Assembly: GCA_943914355.1 (NCBI GenBank)
Contig: CALUBS010000002.1
Coordinates: forward strand, 1-64,000
Reading direction: 5' to 3'
DNA: 64,000 bases
Source of the DNA: an uncultured Corynebacterium sp.
GTDB taxonomy: Bacteria; Actinomycetota; Actinomycetes; Mycobacteriales; Mycobacteriaceae
Below are positions 48,801 to 57,738 of this stretch, piece after piece; within the stretch, counting starts at the first letter, position 1; each line of letters starts with the position of its first letter. The notes below the pieces were generated by a model. That model was not told where the DNA came from, ran no database searches, and saw nothing but the letters and a program-made list of their open reading frames with translations. Both the position numbers and the translations under genes were made by a program.

Positions 48801-48813
48801 TAAGGTAAATGAC
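48801..48813 (+). promoter_or_regulatory. Leaderless promoter of ftsK
   Basis: TAAGGT (48801-48806) ends seven bases before ATG 48814. No ribosome binding site is seen. The preceding 118 bases hold no gene. Confidence 0.55.
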
Positions 48814-51800
48814 ATGTCTGTCAAAAATGCCTCCTCGCGCGGATCGCGCCGCAACCAGACGCGAGCATCGAAAAGCGCGCCTGCCCGGAAAGCCAACCGG
48901 TCGCGCCCGTCTGGCCGCAGCCAGTCCAGCGCCGGTGTGCCAGAGACCCTGGAGATGACCTCGTCTGGGCGCGCGGCAGGAACGACGCAGGAGCGTACGG
49001 GGAGCGCATTTCGGGCCGTCGGCAAGGGGCTTGGCTCTGCATTTGGTGCCACCGCGCGAGGAATGGGCAATGTCGCCCGCGGCCTAGGAAATGGCCTTGC
49101 GGGCTTAAGGCCGAGCCAGGATGCACCTGCAGACGGCACGGAGGATTTCGAGAGAACAAGGGAGCCACAGGAAATTTCTGACAGCGCCGGGAAAAAGAAG
49201 AAGAGCAAGGTAACTCGCGCGCGCGATATCGCGGCCGAGGAGGAAGCACAGGCTGCCGAGGAGGCCGCGCCATCTTCCCAGGGTGGGTTCCGCGTCAATA
49301 ATCCGGATGCGGTTGCCTTAGTGCTCATTGGCGTATCCATCGTCCTCGCCGCCACCGTGTGGTTTGGCGTCGCCGGCCAGGTGGGCGCCTGGGTGGGTAA
49401 CCTGGTGCGCTACGTCATCGGCGCCGGCGCGTGGGTACTTCCCATTGCACTCGTCGCGCTGGCCATCTCACTCATGATGGAAATGGACGGTCCATCCGGT
49501 CGCATCAATCCGCGTATTGCCGGTGGCACGTCGATCATCGTGCTGGCGATGCTGAGCCTCATCCACATCTTTGCCGGCAATCCGCCGCTCGGTTTTACTA
49601 CCGATACCGCGGGCGGGGCCGGAGGTGTTGTTGGCTTTGCCATCGGCGGGATCCTCGATGCCGCGTTTACCTCGTATGTTGCGGTGCCGCTGCTCTTCCT
49701 TGTCATCATTTACGGTGCGCTGCTGGTTACCGGTATTACCATCCGCGAGGCCTACGAGCTCGTTGCGGATTCGCTGCGCTCGGCCTTTTCCCGCTTTGGC
49801 GGCAGCGAGGCGGACTACGACGATGCCGACGAAGACGATCTTTACGGCCACGTATCTGGCGATATCGACGATATTGCGCACGGCCGCGAGCGATCCGAGC
49901 GTCCTGCGCCGAAACGTCGCCGCCCGTCCACCCCGCGCAAGACCGGTAGCTCCTATCCGGTGGAGCCGCTTGCCGATGCCGCCGGAGACGACCACACCGT
50001 CGCCTTCAATACTCCAGTCCGCGCGGGCTATGAACCCGTAGACCGCAGCGACGAAGAACTGGGATACGGCACGGATCCCAGCATGGGGGATACCGATGCC
50101 TTCCCGGCCGTAGACGACGCCGAATACACAGAGGACTCCGAATCCACCCAACCGGCGCTGCCAGAAAGCGAACCCACCCGCGTTTTGGGTGCTGCCCCTG
50201 GCGGGTCTTCTGCCGGTCGCAAGAAGGGCGATGCAGCTTCGCGCGCTGGTCGCGCCGCGGGTGCCGCTGGTGCTGCTGCTTCTGGGGTGGCCGGTGCTGC
50301 TGGTGCTGCTGGTGCCGCTGGCAAGGCCAAGGGCGCTGCAGCCGGTGCCGCTGCTGCCGCAGGTGCTGCCAAGGCCGGATCTGATGCCGTGTCTTCGGCG
50401 CACGAGGAGGCTCGGCGCCTGTTCCGTGAGCGCTCTGGTCGCGATGCCGCCACCGGCGCACAGGTAGAATCCGCCGCGGCGGAGCAGCCTGCCGCGCAAC
50501 CCCAAGCGCCCGCCCCAGCGCAGTTTGGCAACGACAACTATGCGGTGCCCTCTACCGATCTCCTAACCCCTGGCACGCCTGCGAAGGAACGCACCGAGAT
50601 CAATGACCGCATCATTGAGGCCATTACTGATGTCTTCGAAGAGTTCAACGTCAATGCTCAGGTAACGGGCTTTAGCCGTGGCCCCACGGTAACCCGCTAT
50701 GAGATTGAGCTTGGACCAGGCGTGAAGGTCTCAAAGATTACGAACCTGCAGTCCAACCTGGCCTATGCCGTAGCGACCGATAACCTGCGTTTGCTTACGC
50801 CGATTCCAGGCAAGTCCGCGGTGGGCATTGAGGTGCCTAACCCGGACCGCGAAATGGTCCACCTGCGCGAGGTCTTGGATGCGCCTAGCATGACTTCGTC
50901 CCCGGATCCAATGTTGATTGGCCTGGGCAAGGACATCGAGGGTGAATACACGTCCTTTTCCGTGCAGAAGATGCCGCACTTGCTGGTTGCCGGTGCCACC
51001 GGTTCCGGTAAGTCTGCATTCGTGAACTCCATGCTGGTTTCGCTGCTGACCCGCGCCACCCCGGAGCAGGTGCGCCTGATCCTCGTCGATCCAAAGATGG
51101 TCGAGCTCACGCCGTATGAAGGCATCCCGCACCTGATTACGCCCATCATCACCCAGCCGAAGAAGGCCGCTGCGGCACTCCAGTGGCTAGTGGAAGAGAT
51201 GGAGCAGCGCTACATGGATATGAAGGCCGCGCGTGTGCGCAAGATCGAGGACTATAACCGCAAGGTAGTCTCCGGCGAGTACCAGGCACCGGCCGGTTCC
51301 GAGCGCGAGGTTCGTCCTTATCCTTATATCGTCTGCGTGGTAGACGAGCTGGCGGATTTGATGATGACCGCCCCGAAGGAAATCGAGGACTCCATCGTCC
51401 GCATCACCCAGAAGGCCCGCGCTGCCGGCATCCACTTGGTGCTCGCCACCCAGCGCCCGTCCGTCGATGTGGTCACCGGCCTGATCAAGACCAACGTGCC
51501 TTCCCGCTTGGCGTTTGCTACCTCGTCCTTGACCGACTCTCGCGTCATCTTGGACCAAGGCGGTGCGGAAAAACTCATCGGCATGGGCGATGGCCTATTC
51601 ATCCCGCAGGGAAAGCGCCCAGTGCGCATGCAGGGCGCATTCGTTTCCGATGACGAGGTCATGGATGTCGTCGAAGCCGCCAAATCCCAGGCTGCCCCGA
51701 ACTACACCGAGGGCGTGACCGAGGAAAAGCAGTCCGAGGCGAAGAAGGAAATCGACGATGACATCGGCAAGGACATGGATGACCTCCTCGAGGCCGTCGA

Positions 51801-52155
51801 ACTTGTGGTGACCGCCCAGCTGGGTTCCACCTCAATGCTGCAGCGCAAGCTGCGCATCGGCTTTGCCAAGGCGGGCCGCCTGATGGATCTGATGGAATCG
51901 CGCGGTGTCGTGGGGCCATCGGAAGGCTCCAAGGCCCGCGAGGTGCTGGTCAAGCCCGAAGAGCTCGACACCATCCTGTGGATGATTAAGGGCGCCGATC
52001 CTGCCGATGCCCCCAAGGAAATCCAGGACGAGATGAACCAAGAAGAGGCAGACGATGATGCGGGCGATTCTGCAGAGTCTGCTACTTCCGATGCCCCCAA
52101 TTCCGATACGCGGACGGTGCAAGCAACCTATAACCCATCGTCCGGAGCATTCTAA
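48814..52155 (+). CDS. ftsK: DNA translocase FtsK/SpoIIIE
   Basis: Septal DNA pump that clears the chromosome from the division site and activates dimer resolution. The 1113-residue protein has a basic N-terminus and about four membrane segments (roughly residues 165-310). A long linker follows, with an Ala/Gly-rich low-complexity stretch at about 469-526. The motor has Walker A GATGSGKS at 727-734 and Walker [13 protein letters not shown]. The C-terminal winged-helix gamma domain (about 1010-1070) recognises polar sequences. An ATG-less extension upstream was rejected. Confidence 0.95.
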   Translation: MSVKNASSRGSRRNQTRASKSAPARKANRSRPSGRSQSSAGVPETLEMTSSGRAAGTTQERTGSAFRAVGKGLGSAFGATARGMGNVARGLGNGLAGLRPSQDAPADGTEDFERTREPQEISDSAGKKKKSKVTRARDIAAEEEAQAAEEAAPSSQGGFRVNNPDAVALVLIGVSIVLAATVWFGVAGQVGAWVGNLVRYVIGAGAWVLPIALVALAISLMMEMDGPSGRINPRIAGGTSIIVLAMLSLIHIFAGNPPLGFTTDTAGGAGGVVGFAIGGILDAAFTSYVAVPLLFLVIIYGALLVTGITIREAYELVADSLRSAFSRFGGSEADYDDADEDDLYGHVSGDIDDIAHGRERSERPAPKRRRPSTPRKTGSSYPVEPLADAAGDDHTVAFNTPVRAGYEPVDRSDEELGYGTDPSMGDTDAFPAVDDAEYTEDSESTQPALPESEPTRVLGAAPGGSSAGRKKGDAASRAGRAAGAAGAAASGVAGAAGAAGAAGKAKGAAAGAAAAAGAAKAGSDAVSSAHEEARRLFRERSGRDAATGAQVESAAAEQPAAQPQAPAPAQFGNDNYAVPSTDLLTPGTPAKERTEINDRIIEAITDVFEEFNVNAQVTGFSRGPTVTRYEIELGPGVKVSKITNLQSNLAYAVATDNLRLLTPIPGKSAVGIEVPNPDREMVHLREVLDAPSMTSSPDPMLIGLGKDIEGEYTSFSVQKMPHLLVAGATGSGKSAFVNSMLVSLLTRATPEQVRLILVDPKMVELTPYEGIPHLITPIITQPKKAAAALQWLVEEMEQRYMDMKAARVRKIEDYNRKVVSGEYQAPAGSEREVRPYPYIVCVVDELADLMMTAPKEIEDSIVRITQKARAAGIHLVLATQRPSVDVVTGLIKTNVPSRLAFATSSLTDSRVILDQGGAEKLIGMGDGLFIPQGKRPVRMQGAFVSDDEVMDVVEAAKSQAAPNYTEGVTEEKQSEAKKEIDDDIGKDMDDLLEAVELVVTAQLGSTSMLQRKLRIGFAKAGRLMDLMESRGVVGPSEGSKAREVLVKPEELDTILWMIKGADPADAPKEIQDEMNQEEADDDAGDSAESATSDAPNSDTRTVQATYNPSSGAF

Positions 52156-52161
52156 GTAGTG

Positions 52162-52174
52162 TAAGATAGTCACG
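52162..52174 (+). promoter_or_regulatory. Probable promoter of the terC riboswitch leader
   Basis: TAAGAT (52162-52167) just after the ftsK stop predicts transcription starting near 52174, at the 5' edge of the riboswitch-like structure. The -35 is not clear. Confidence 0.45.
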
Positions 52175-52175
52175 G

Positions 52176-52290
52176 TCTTGGAGGGGAGTACCCCACATAC
52201 GGCATAGATCGTCAACACGGTAGCCTGGCGCTCCCGGTCGTGTCGGCCCAGCAAGGAATAGTCGCTGGGCGGGGGAGACCTCCGGTCACT
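52176..52290 (+). ncRNA. yybP-ykoY (manganese) riboswitch aptamer
   Basis: The leader has the two signature loops of the yybP-ykoY class: GGGGAGTA near the 5' end (52183-52190) and GGGGGAGACC near the 3' end (52271-52280). GC-rich helices lie between them (GCCCAGC at 52246-52252 pairs with GCTGGGC at 52264-52270). The closing P1 helix pairs TTGGAGG (52178-52184) with CCTCCGG (52279-52285). The class senses manganese and controls TerC/MntP-type genes; terC follows here, which supports the call. Confidence 0.85.
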
Positions 52291-52315
52291 TTCTTAAAGT
52301 AAATTCGACCGGAGG
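52279..52315 (+). promoter_or_regulatory. Ribosome-binding-site sequestering hairpin of the terC riboswitch
   Basis: CCTCCGGTC (52279-52287) pairs perfectly with GACCGGAGG (52307-52315), with an inner ACTTT/AAAGT stem. The right arm contains the GGAGG ribosome binding site of terC. CCTCC is shared with aptamer helix P1, so the two structures exclude each other: ligand-stabilised P1 would free the ribosome binding site. Confidence 0.8.
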
Positions 52316-52324
52316 GATCTCGCG

Positions 52325-53446
52325 ATGAATATTCCATTGTGGGTGTGGCTGGTCACCGGTGCGGTGATTCTAGCCTTTTTTATATTCGACTTTTATTCTC
52401 ACGTGCGCAGCCCACATGAGCCCACCTTGAAAGAGTCGGGTCTGTGGACCCTTTTCTATATTGCCGTCGCCGTAGTTTTTGGCGGCGTCGTCTGGGCCGT
52501 TTGGGGCCATGAGCACGGCATCCAGTTCTTTACCGGTTATGTCACCGAGCAAGCGCTCTCTGTGGATAACCTCTTCGTATTCGCGCTTATCATGGGGTCC
52601 TTTAAAATCCCGCGCAAATATCAACAAAAGGTGCTGCTCATCGGCATCATCATCGCCCTTTTCTTTCGCTTGGTATTCATCCTGCTGGGCGCGGCGGTTA
52701 TCGCGGCGTGGTCCGATATCTTCTACCTCTTCGCCATCTTCTTGCTGTATACCGCCATCAAGTTGGTCATCGATGAGATTCGGGACGCGCCGGAGACCAA
52801 CCCGAACGATATGGCCATCATCAAGCTCGTGCGCAAGGCGGTAGATGTTACCCCGCAGTACCACGGGGACAAGCTCACCCACCGTGCGGACGATGGCTCA
52901 AAGAAGGGTAAATTTGCTTTCACGCCGCTGTTTGTGGCGCTGGTGTCCATTGGGCTTATCGATGTCATGTTTGCCTTCGATTCCATTCCGGCAATCTACG
53001 GCATCACCTCGGAGGCGTTTTTGGTCTTTACCACCAACGCATTCGCACTGATGGGCTTGCGCCAAATGTACTTTCTTATCGATGGCCTCCTGGACCGCCT
53101 CGTCTACCTGCCCTACGGCCTGGGCATCATCCTTGGCTTTATCGGCGTCAAGCTGCTTTTCCACGCATTGCATGAGAATAACCTGCCGTTTATCAATGGC
53201 GGCGACAATATCGAATCCGTGCCGGAAATTTCCACCATCGGCTCGCTAGTGGTCATCGTTGGAGCTCTGGTCATCACCGTTCTTGCATCGGTTATTAAGA
53301 ACATGCGCGATAAGACCCAAGGCGTAGTGGCTGTCTCCCATAACCGCTACGACTGGGATGAAGAAGGAAATAAGATCGTGCGCAATACCCGCGGGGATTA
53401 CTTGGGCAAGGCCGAGGAGCTGCCCAAAGAAGATCTACCCAACTAG
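52325..53446 (+). CDS. terC: TerC/Alx family membrane protein, probable manganese exporter
   Basis: A 373-residue integral membrane protein with about nine hydrophobic segments. TerC hallmarks are YVTEQALSVDNLFVFALIMGSF and VALVSIGLIDVMFAFDSIPAIYGI, whose acidic residues lie in membrane segments and are thought to bind metal. The C-terminal 60 residues are hydrophilic. The manganese-type riboswitch leader implies manganese export or metalation of secreted enzymes. GGAGG lies nine bases before ATG. It converges with the YciI-like gene, with four bases between their stops. Confidence 0.92.
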   Translation: MNIPLWVWLVTGAVILAFFIFDFYSHVRSPHEPTLKESGLWTLFYIAVAVVFGGVVWAVWGHEHGIQFFTGYVTEQALSVDNLFVFALIMGSFKIPRKYQQKVLLIGIIIALFFRLVFILLGAAVIAAWSDIFYLFAIFLLYTAIKLVIDEIRDAPETNPNDMAIIKLVRKAVDVTPQYHGDKLTHRADDGSKKGKFAFTPLFVALVSIGLIDVMFAFDSIPAIYGITSEAFLVFTTNAFALMGLRQMYFLIDGLLDRLVYLPYGLGIILGFIGVKLLFHALHENNLPFINGGDNIESVPEISTIGSLVVIVGALVITVLASVIKNMRDKTQGVVAVSHNRYDWDEEGNKIVRNTRGDYLGKAEELPKEDLPN

Positions 53447-53450
53447 GGGC

Positions 53451-53741
53451 CTAAAAGCGGGCTTTGACCGGGTTCCACTCGCGGAAGCTTCGGCCCTGGA
53501 GGCATCCTTCTTGATAGAAGGGGTCACCGTTCATCAGCTGGATGACATCGGCAACCTGGGTGTCATCAGCGTCAAAGCGCACAATGATGAGTGCGCCTCC
53601 CTGGGAATCCGTGAACGGTCCCGAGGCCACGATGGTGCCCTCATCAAATAACTTCCCAGTAAACTCGCGGTGGGCAGGGCGCACCTTCGCTATCTCTGGA
53701 TTGGCTGGGTTGTATTCATAATTGACTGCAAAATATTTCAT
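53451..53741 (-). CDS. YciI-like protein
   Basis: A 96-residue alpha-beta barrel protein of the YciI/dimeric ferredoxin-like family; function unknown. It starts MKYFAVNYEYNP, contains HREFTGKLFDEGTIVASGPFTDSQGGALIIVRF, where His and Asp are the usual conserved positions, and ends near DPFYQEGC. TATACT (minus strand 53749-53754) lies seven bases before the ATG. The frame stays open for 87 bases upstream, but the match with a leaderless promoter and the family start favour 53741. Confidence 0.87.
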   Translation of the reverse strand: MKYFAVNYEYNPANPEIAKVRPAHREFTGKLFDEGTIVASGPFTDSQGGALIIVRFDADDTQVADVIQLMNGDPFYQEGCLQGRSFREWNPVKARF

Positions 53742-53748
53742 ACCTCCC

Positions 53749-53809
53749 AGTATAAATTCTCGGGGGAGTGTGCCGCGAGACCAGAACCCAAGCGGGTAGT
53801 ATGTATAGG
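53749..53809. promoter_or_regulatory. Divergent leaderless promoters of the yciI-like gene and pgsA
   Basis: TATACT (53749-53754, minus strand) and TAGTAT (53797-53802, plus strand) each lie exactly seven bases from their start codons, ATG 53741 and GTG 53810. Confidence 0.55.
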
Positions 53810-54385
53810 GTGAATCAACCCGGAGCACAGTCAGCGCAGTCCTCGGATGTGAATCCGCAGGTCTCTAATTGGAATCTGCCAAATGTCCTTACCTGCCTGC
53901 GTATCGTTTTCATTCCGGTCTTTGCATGGCTGGTCATCGGCGGCCACCAGTGGTGGTCTTTCGGCGTCTTCGCCGCATTAATGCTCACGGATAAGCTCGA
54001 TGGCGATATTGCCCGCGCCCGCGGGTTGATTACTGATTTTGGCAAGATTGCCGATCCCATTGCTGATAAAGCGCTCATGACCACAGCGCTGGTCTGCCTT
54101 AATATCGTCGATCAGCTTTCGGTCTGGATCACCGTCATTATCTTGATCCGAGAATTCGGCATCACCATCTGGCGCATGGCCCTGCTGCGCCGCGGAAAGG
54201 TCGTCCCGGCCTCTAAAGGCGGCAAGTTGAAGACCGTCCTGCAGTCCTTCGCCGTGGGTCTATACTTGTGGCCGCTTCCCTCGTGGATGGATATTCCTAC
54301 CTCCTTCATCATGTGGATGGCCGTTGTGGTAACTGTCGTTACCGGCGTGCAGTATCTCATCGACGGCCAGAAGCAAAATAGCTAA
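53810..54385 (+). CDS. pgsA: CDP-diacylglycerol-glycerol-3-phosphate 3-phosphatidyltransferase
   Basis: Makes phosphatidylglycerophosphate from CDP-diacylglycerol and glycerol-3-phosphate in the membrane. The 191-residue protein has about five membrane segments and the CDP-alcohol phosphotransferase signature DGDIARARGLITDFGKIADPIADK (DGxxAR-x8-G-x3-D-x3-D). GTG 53810 is chosen because TAGTAT lies seven bases upstream; ATG 53801 is an alternative. It heads pgsA-cinA-clgR, the same order as M. tuberculosis pgsA3-clgR. Confidence 0.93.
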   Translation: MNQPGAQSAQSSDVNPQVSNWNLPNVLTCLRIVFIPVFAWLVIGGHQWWSFGVFAALMLTDKLDGDIARARGLITDFGKIADPIADKALMTTALVCLNIVDQLSVWITVIILIREFGITIWRMALLRRGKVVPASKGGKLKTVLQSFAVGLYLWPLPSWMDIPTSFIMWMAVVVTVVTGVQYLIDGQKQNS

Positions 54386-54390
54386 ACGCA

Positions 54391-54906
54391 ATGACCTTCA
54401 CAGAATCTGACCTCGTTGCCTTATTGACAGCGCGCCACGAGTCCGTGGCCTTTTGTGAATCACTGACCGCTGGCTTAGCCAGCGCTACCATCGCTTCGGT
54501 GCCTGGGGCGTCTGCCGTCTTGCGTGGCGGCCTTATCACCTATGCCACCGAGGTAAAATCCCACTTTCTGGACAAACCAGTCTCAGAGATCGAGCGCATG
54601 GGCGTCGTCTCTGGCGAAACCGCAGTCGATATGGCCCGCGCCGCCACCGCGGAAACTGGGGCCGATTGGGGGATAGGGCTTACCGGTGTTGCTGGGCCGG
54701 ACAAACAAGAAGGAAAAGATCCCGGCACGGTATTTTTAGGAATCTATTCTGCCGACCGCATAGCGCAGTCTTATTGCCTGCGCGACTTGGGTACTGCACG
54801 CAACGAAATTAGAAACGCCACGGTAGGAGCAGCGATCGCCCAACTTGGTGCGGTCATCAAAAATTTTCCTACCAGTGGGGAACAAATTTCATCGAAGGAG
54901 CGTTAA
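54391..54906 (+). CDS. pncC: CinA C-terminal domain protein (nicotinamide-nucleotide amidase PncC)
   Basis: Probable amidase converting nicotinamide mononucleotide to nicotinic acid mononucleotide in NAD recycling. The 171-residue protein is the stand-alone CinA C-terminal domain, without the competence/damage N-terminal domain. It shows SVAFCESLTAGLASATIASVPGAS, GGLITYATEVKSHFL and GIGLTGVAGPDKQEGKDPGTVFLGI. It begins five bases after pgsA and ends eight bases before clgR. Confidence 0.9.
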   Translation: MTFTESDLVALLTARHESVAFCESLTAGLASATIASVPGASAVLRGGLITYATEVKSHFLDKPVSEIERMGVVSGETAVDMARAATAETGADWGIGLTGVAGPDKQEGKDPGTVFLGIYSADRIAQSYCLRDLGTARNEIRNATVGAAIAQLGAVIKNFPTSGEQISSKER

Positions 54907-54914
54907 AACTTACG

Positions 54915-55292
54915 ATGAACATTTCTACAGCAGTCCTCGACCACTCGGCGCAGACTGCCGCGGAACCTGCGGCAGCGGCACCATCGGCGCCACAACCTGC
55001 CCGCGCCCCAGAACCACTTTTGCGTGAAGCATTGGGCTTGACCCTGCGTGCATTCCGCGCGGATAAGTCAGTTACCCTGCGCGAATTGGCTAGCGTGGCC
55101 CGCGTGTCACCGGGCTACTTGTCGGAGCTCGAGCGAGGCCGCAAGGAAGTTTCTTCTGAGCTATTGGCCTCCGTGTGCCATGCGCTCGACGCGTCTGTAT
55201 CGGACGTCCTGATCGAGGCTGCCGGTTATATGGCGCTGCCCTCGATGGATGAAGAGCTCGCGCATACTGCGCCGGCTGCTTCTGAGCTTTAA
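54915..55292 (+). CDS. clgR: Transcriptional regulator ClgR (XRE-type)
   Basis: Helix-turn-helix activator of the Clp protease genes and stress genes in corynebacteria and mycobacteria. The 125-residue protein has an Ala/Pro-rich N-terminus (about 35 residues) and an XRE HTH with VTLRELASVARVSPGYLSELERGRKEVSSELLASV. A C-terminal tail ending in AASEL resembles the C-terminal signal by which ClgR is degraded by ClpP. An ATG after GGAGCG starts it. pspA follows, as in mycobacteria. Confidence 0.9.
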   Translation: MNISTAVLDHSAQTAAEPAAAAPSAPQPARAPEPLLREALGLTLRAFRADKSVTLRELASVARVSPGYLSELERGRKEVSSELLASVCHALDASVSDVLIEAAGYMALPSMDEELAHTAPAASEL

Positions 55293-55425
55293 CGCGTGCG
55301 CGACTCTAAAGAGAGTAGCCGCGGTGGATACCTGCGATTAGTGGCGGCAGAGCCCTAGGCGTTGGGTTACTATAAACACGACAACGCGACGCATTCCCAC
55401 ATTCCTTAGAAAGGTCTAGAGCATA
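55293..55425 (+). promoter_or_regulatory. clgR-pspA spacer with probable pspA promoter
   Basis: No gene is seen. TACTATAAA at 55368-55376 contains overlapping -10 candidates. A short palindrome ACTCTAAAGAGAGT lies about ten bases after the clgR stop. GAAAGG precedes the pspA ATG by about 11 bases. Confidence 0.4.
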
Positions 55426-56283
55426 ATGGCGAATCCATTTGTTAAGGGTTGGAAGTACCTCATGGCACTGTTCGATAATAAAATCGAGGAGAATGCCGAT
55501 CCGAAAATTCAGATTGAGCAGGCCATCGAAGATGCCCAACGTCAGCATCAAGAGCTATCGCAGCAAGCCGCGGCAGTCATTGGCAATCAACGCCAGCTGG
55601 AGATGCAACTTAACCGACGCCTCGCCGAGGTCGAAAAGCTGCAGGGCAATACCCGCCAGGCGCTCGAGCTTGCCGATAAGGCACGCGCTAATGGCGATGA
55701 GAGCAAAGCCGTGGAGTACGAGAACGCCGCTGAGGCCTTTGCCGCTCAGCTGGTTACCGCAGAGGAGTCTGTCGAGGACACGAAGAAGCTCCATGACCAG
55801 GCATTGCAACAAGCTGAGCAGGCAAAGCGCGCTGTAGAACGCAATAATGCCGCACTGCGTCAGAAGGTTGATGAGCGTTCGAAGCTGCTATCGCAGCTTG
55901 AGCAGGCAAAGATGCAGGAAAAGGTTTCTGAGTCTCTGAACTCCATGAACGAGCTCTCGGCCGGTGGCAACACGCCTTCGCTTGATGCTGTGCGCGATAA
56001 AATCGAGCGCCGTTACTCCAAGGCTTTGGGGCAGGCGGAATTGGCGGAAAATTCTGTCGAAAACCGTATGGCGGAGGTTCAGCAAGCAGGCATCCAGATG
56101 GCCGGGCACTCCCGTTTGGAGCAGATCCGTAGTGAGATGAACTCCACGAAGTCGGTGGAAGGCAACCGCACTCAGGCTATCGAGGGCAATAAGGCCTCTG
56201 GTTCCGCTGCGGATCAGGCCGCTCAGCCGACGTCTAATGATGACGCCGTCCAGGCCCGCCTGCGCGAGCTGCGCGGAGAGTAA
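55426..56283 (+). CDS. pspA: PspA/IM30 family envelope-stress protein
   Basis: Peripheral membrane protein of the ESCRT-III-like family that protects the inner membrane under stress. The 285-residue protein is almost entirely predicted coiled coil, with the N-terminal amphipathic stretch [37 protein letters not shown] low-complexity acidic and Ala-rich C-terminus follows. It corresponds to the 35 kDa protein Rv2744c of M. tuberculosis, where ClgR activates pspA. The later members of that operon (Rv2743c, Rv2742c) are absent here. Confidence 0.92.
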   Translation: MANPFVKGWKYLMALFDNKIEENADPKIQIEQAIEDAQRQHQELSQQAAAVIGNQRQLEMQLNRRLAEVEKLQGNTRQALELADKARANGDESKAVEYENAAEAFAAQLVTAEESVEDTKKLHDQALQQAEQAKRAVERNNAALRQKVDERSKLLSQLEQAKMQEKVSESLNSMNELSAGGNTPSLDAVRDKIERRYSKALGQAELAENSVENRMAEVQQAGIQMAGHSRLEQIRSEMNSTKSVEGNRTQAIEGNKASGSAADQAAQPTSNDDAVQARLRELRGE

Positions 56284-56320
56284 CTTACTCAACCCGCGCT
56301 TGTCCTAGCGCAAACTGCAC

Positions 56321-56380
56321 AAAAGCCTCCAGTCTTTCCTTTCCCGCTCTGAGCGGTGGGGGGGAAGGCGGAGGCTTTTG
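56321..56380. terminator. Bidirectional terminator between pspA and the biotin transporter genes
   Basis: AAAAGCCTCC (56321-56330) pairs perfectly with GGAGGCTTTT (56370-56379). An inner CCGCTC/GAGCGG hairpin and CTTTCC/GGAAGG-type pairs extend the stem. Terminal T-runs exist on both strands. Confidence 0.85.
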
Positions 56381-56409
56381 ATGCTAGTCGGGGATGTGCC
56401 TTTGTTGCC

Positions 56410-57033
56410 TTAGTCGCCGACGCCGCGGGCCTGGAGGGCTTCGCCAATGGCCCGAGCGCGCCGAATGGAGCGGATGATGACGGGCGTAACAAACGCCGAG
56501 GGGGAAAACCCAGCCCCGCGCGCCTTCCGTGCATCGAGAACCTCATAGACCGTTTCGAACATTAGGGGGATGAGGCGGATTGTCAGGGACATCGCCAAGC
56601 TGATGTTTTCTACTGGGACGCCGAATCGGTTAAGCGGCTGGAGGGATTCCTCCAGGGACTCCATGATCGCGTCGACCGTTGAGGTAAGCGTTAATAAGAA
56701 GGCCAGAATCATGGCGGCCAAGATGTTGAGGAACATCACGGCTGCGTAGTCAAAATCTTTCGCCCACCATTGGAAGCCAGCAAGGGGAATGAGGATTATC
56801 AGGGGCGGCCAGAGTTGGCTCCACGCAATCCGTGGGGGAATGCGGGCAATGAAATAGGTCAACGCTGCAGCGATTACCGCACCGCCGGCCCACGGCAAAG
56901 AGTTGAAAAAGATGCTGGTAACCAGGATAAATACCAGCAAGACGAGTATTTTCCAGCTTGGCTTCATCCGGTGGATTACCGTCGTGCCCGGAACGTACAC
57001 GGAAAGCGGAATATTGGTTCTGCGTCGAGTCAT
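56410..57033 (-). CDS. bioN: Biotin ECF transporter transmembrane protein BioN (EcfT)
   Basis: Membrane coupling subunit of an energy-coupling factor transporter. The 207-residue protein has about five membrane segments. Its cytoplasmic part has ARKARGAGFSPS and RARAIGEALQARGVG, the two Ala-Arg-Gly signatures that contact the ATPases. It follows the ATPase gene by 12 bases and completes the bioYMN import operon. Confidence 0.91.
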   Translation of the reverse strand: MTRRRTNIPLSVYVPGTTVIHRMKPSWKILVLLVFILVTSIFFNSLPWAGGAVIAAALTYFIARIPPRIAWSQLWPPLIILIPLAGFQWWAKDFDYAAVMFLNILAAMILAFLLTLTSTVDAIMESLEESLQPLNRFGVPVENISLAMSLTIRLIPLMFETVYEVLDARKARGAGFSPSAFVTPVIIRSIRRARAIGEALQARGVGD

Positions 57034-57045
57034 TGGGTGGGCTTT

Positions 57046-57738
57046 CTAGAGTGGCCGTTGCGCCATGAGGTCTCGGTAAAAATCGATGACCTCTTGGGGA
57101 GCTCCATCGGCGGCAACCTTGTGGTCATCGATGCAGATGACGCGGTCAAAATCCGTGAGAAATTCCAGATCGTGAGTAACCACGATGAGCTGCTGGTCGA
57201 GCTGTGCGAACTCGCGCTTAATGCGGTCGCGATTGCGAAGGTCGAGCAGCGTCGTTGGCTCATCGGCGATGATGAGAACTGGGTCAATGACCAGTACGGC
57301 GGCTAAGGCGAGTAATTGTTTCTGTCCACCAGATAGCGTGTGCGGGGAACGTTCGGCGAAGTCTAGAAGCCCGAACCGCTCTAGGGCGGCATCGACTCGC
57401 GCAGTGCGCTCGGCCTTAGATAACTTGAAACGGCGCAGCGAAAAAGCGATGTCATCGCGCACGTTTGGCATGACGATCTGATTTTCGGCATCAGAAAAAA
57501 CGAAACCCACCTTTTCGCGCACCTTTTTGCCCTGCTCGCTGGGACTTATGCCGTCGACGGTGACGGTACCCGCGGAGGGCTCACCCAGGCCATTGATTAG
57601 CCGGGTCAGCGTGGACTTTCCGCCGCCATTTTGACCGATGATGCCGATCCTCTGCTCGCTTAAAGTGAGGTTGATGTCATCGAGGACCACCGTCTCATCA
57701 AAGGCTACTGTCACCGAGGAAAAGTCGATGGTGGGCAC
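57046..57738 (-). CDS. bioM: Biotin ECF transporter ATP-binding protein BioM
   Basis: ATPase that powers biotin uptake. The 230-residue protein has Walker A GQNGGGKST, the Q-loop region FSDAENQIVMP with the ECF-type Q-helix, the signature LSGGQKQLLALAAVL and Walker B VLIIADEPTTLLD. It starts at GTG, whose first base overlaps the bioY stop (TAGTG), with AGAAGG upstream, so it is translationally coupled to bioY. Confidence 0.93.
   Translation of the reverse strand: MPTIDFSSVTVAFDETVVLDDINLTLSEQRIGIIGQNGGGKSTLTRLINGLGEPSAGTVTVDGISPSEQGKKVREKVGFVFSDAENQIVMPNVRDDIAFSLRRFKLSKAERTARVDAALERFGLLDFAERSPHTLSGGQKQLLALAAVLVIDPVLIIADEPTTLLDLRNRDRIKREFAQLDQQLIVVTHDLEFLTDFDRVICIDDHKVAADGAPQEVIDFYRDLMAQRPL

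Noticed and set aside
55305..55318. ACTCT-AAAG-AGAGT palindrome after clgR as a regulatory operator
   Set aside because: Arms are only five bases, there is no match to the ClgR motif, and it lies far from the presumed pspA -10.
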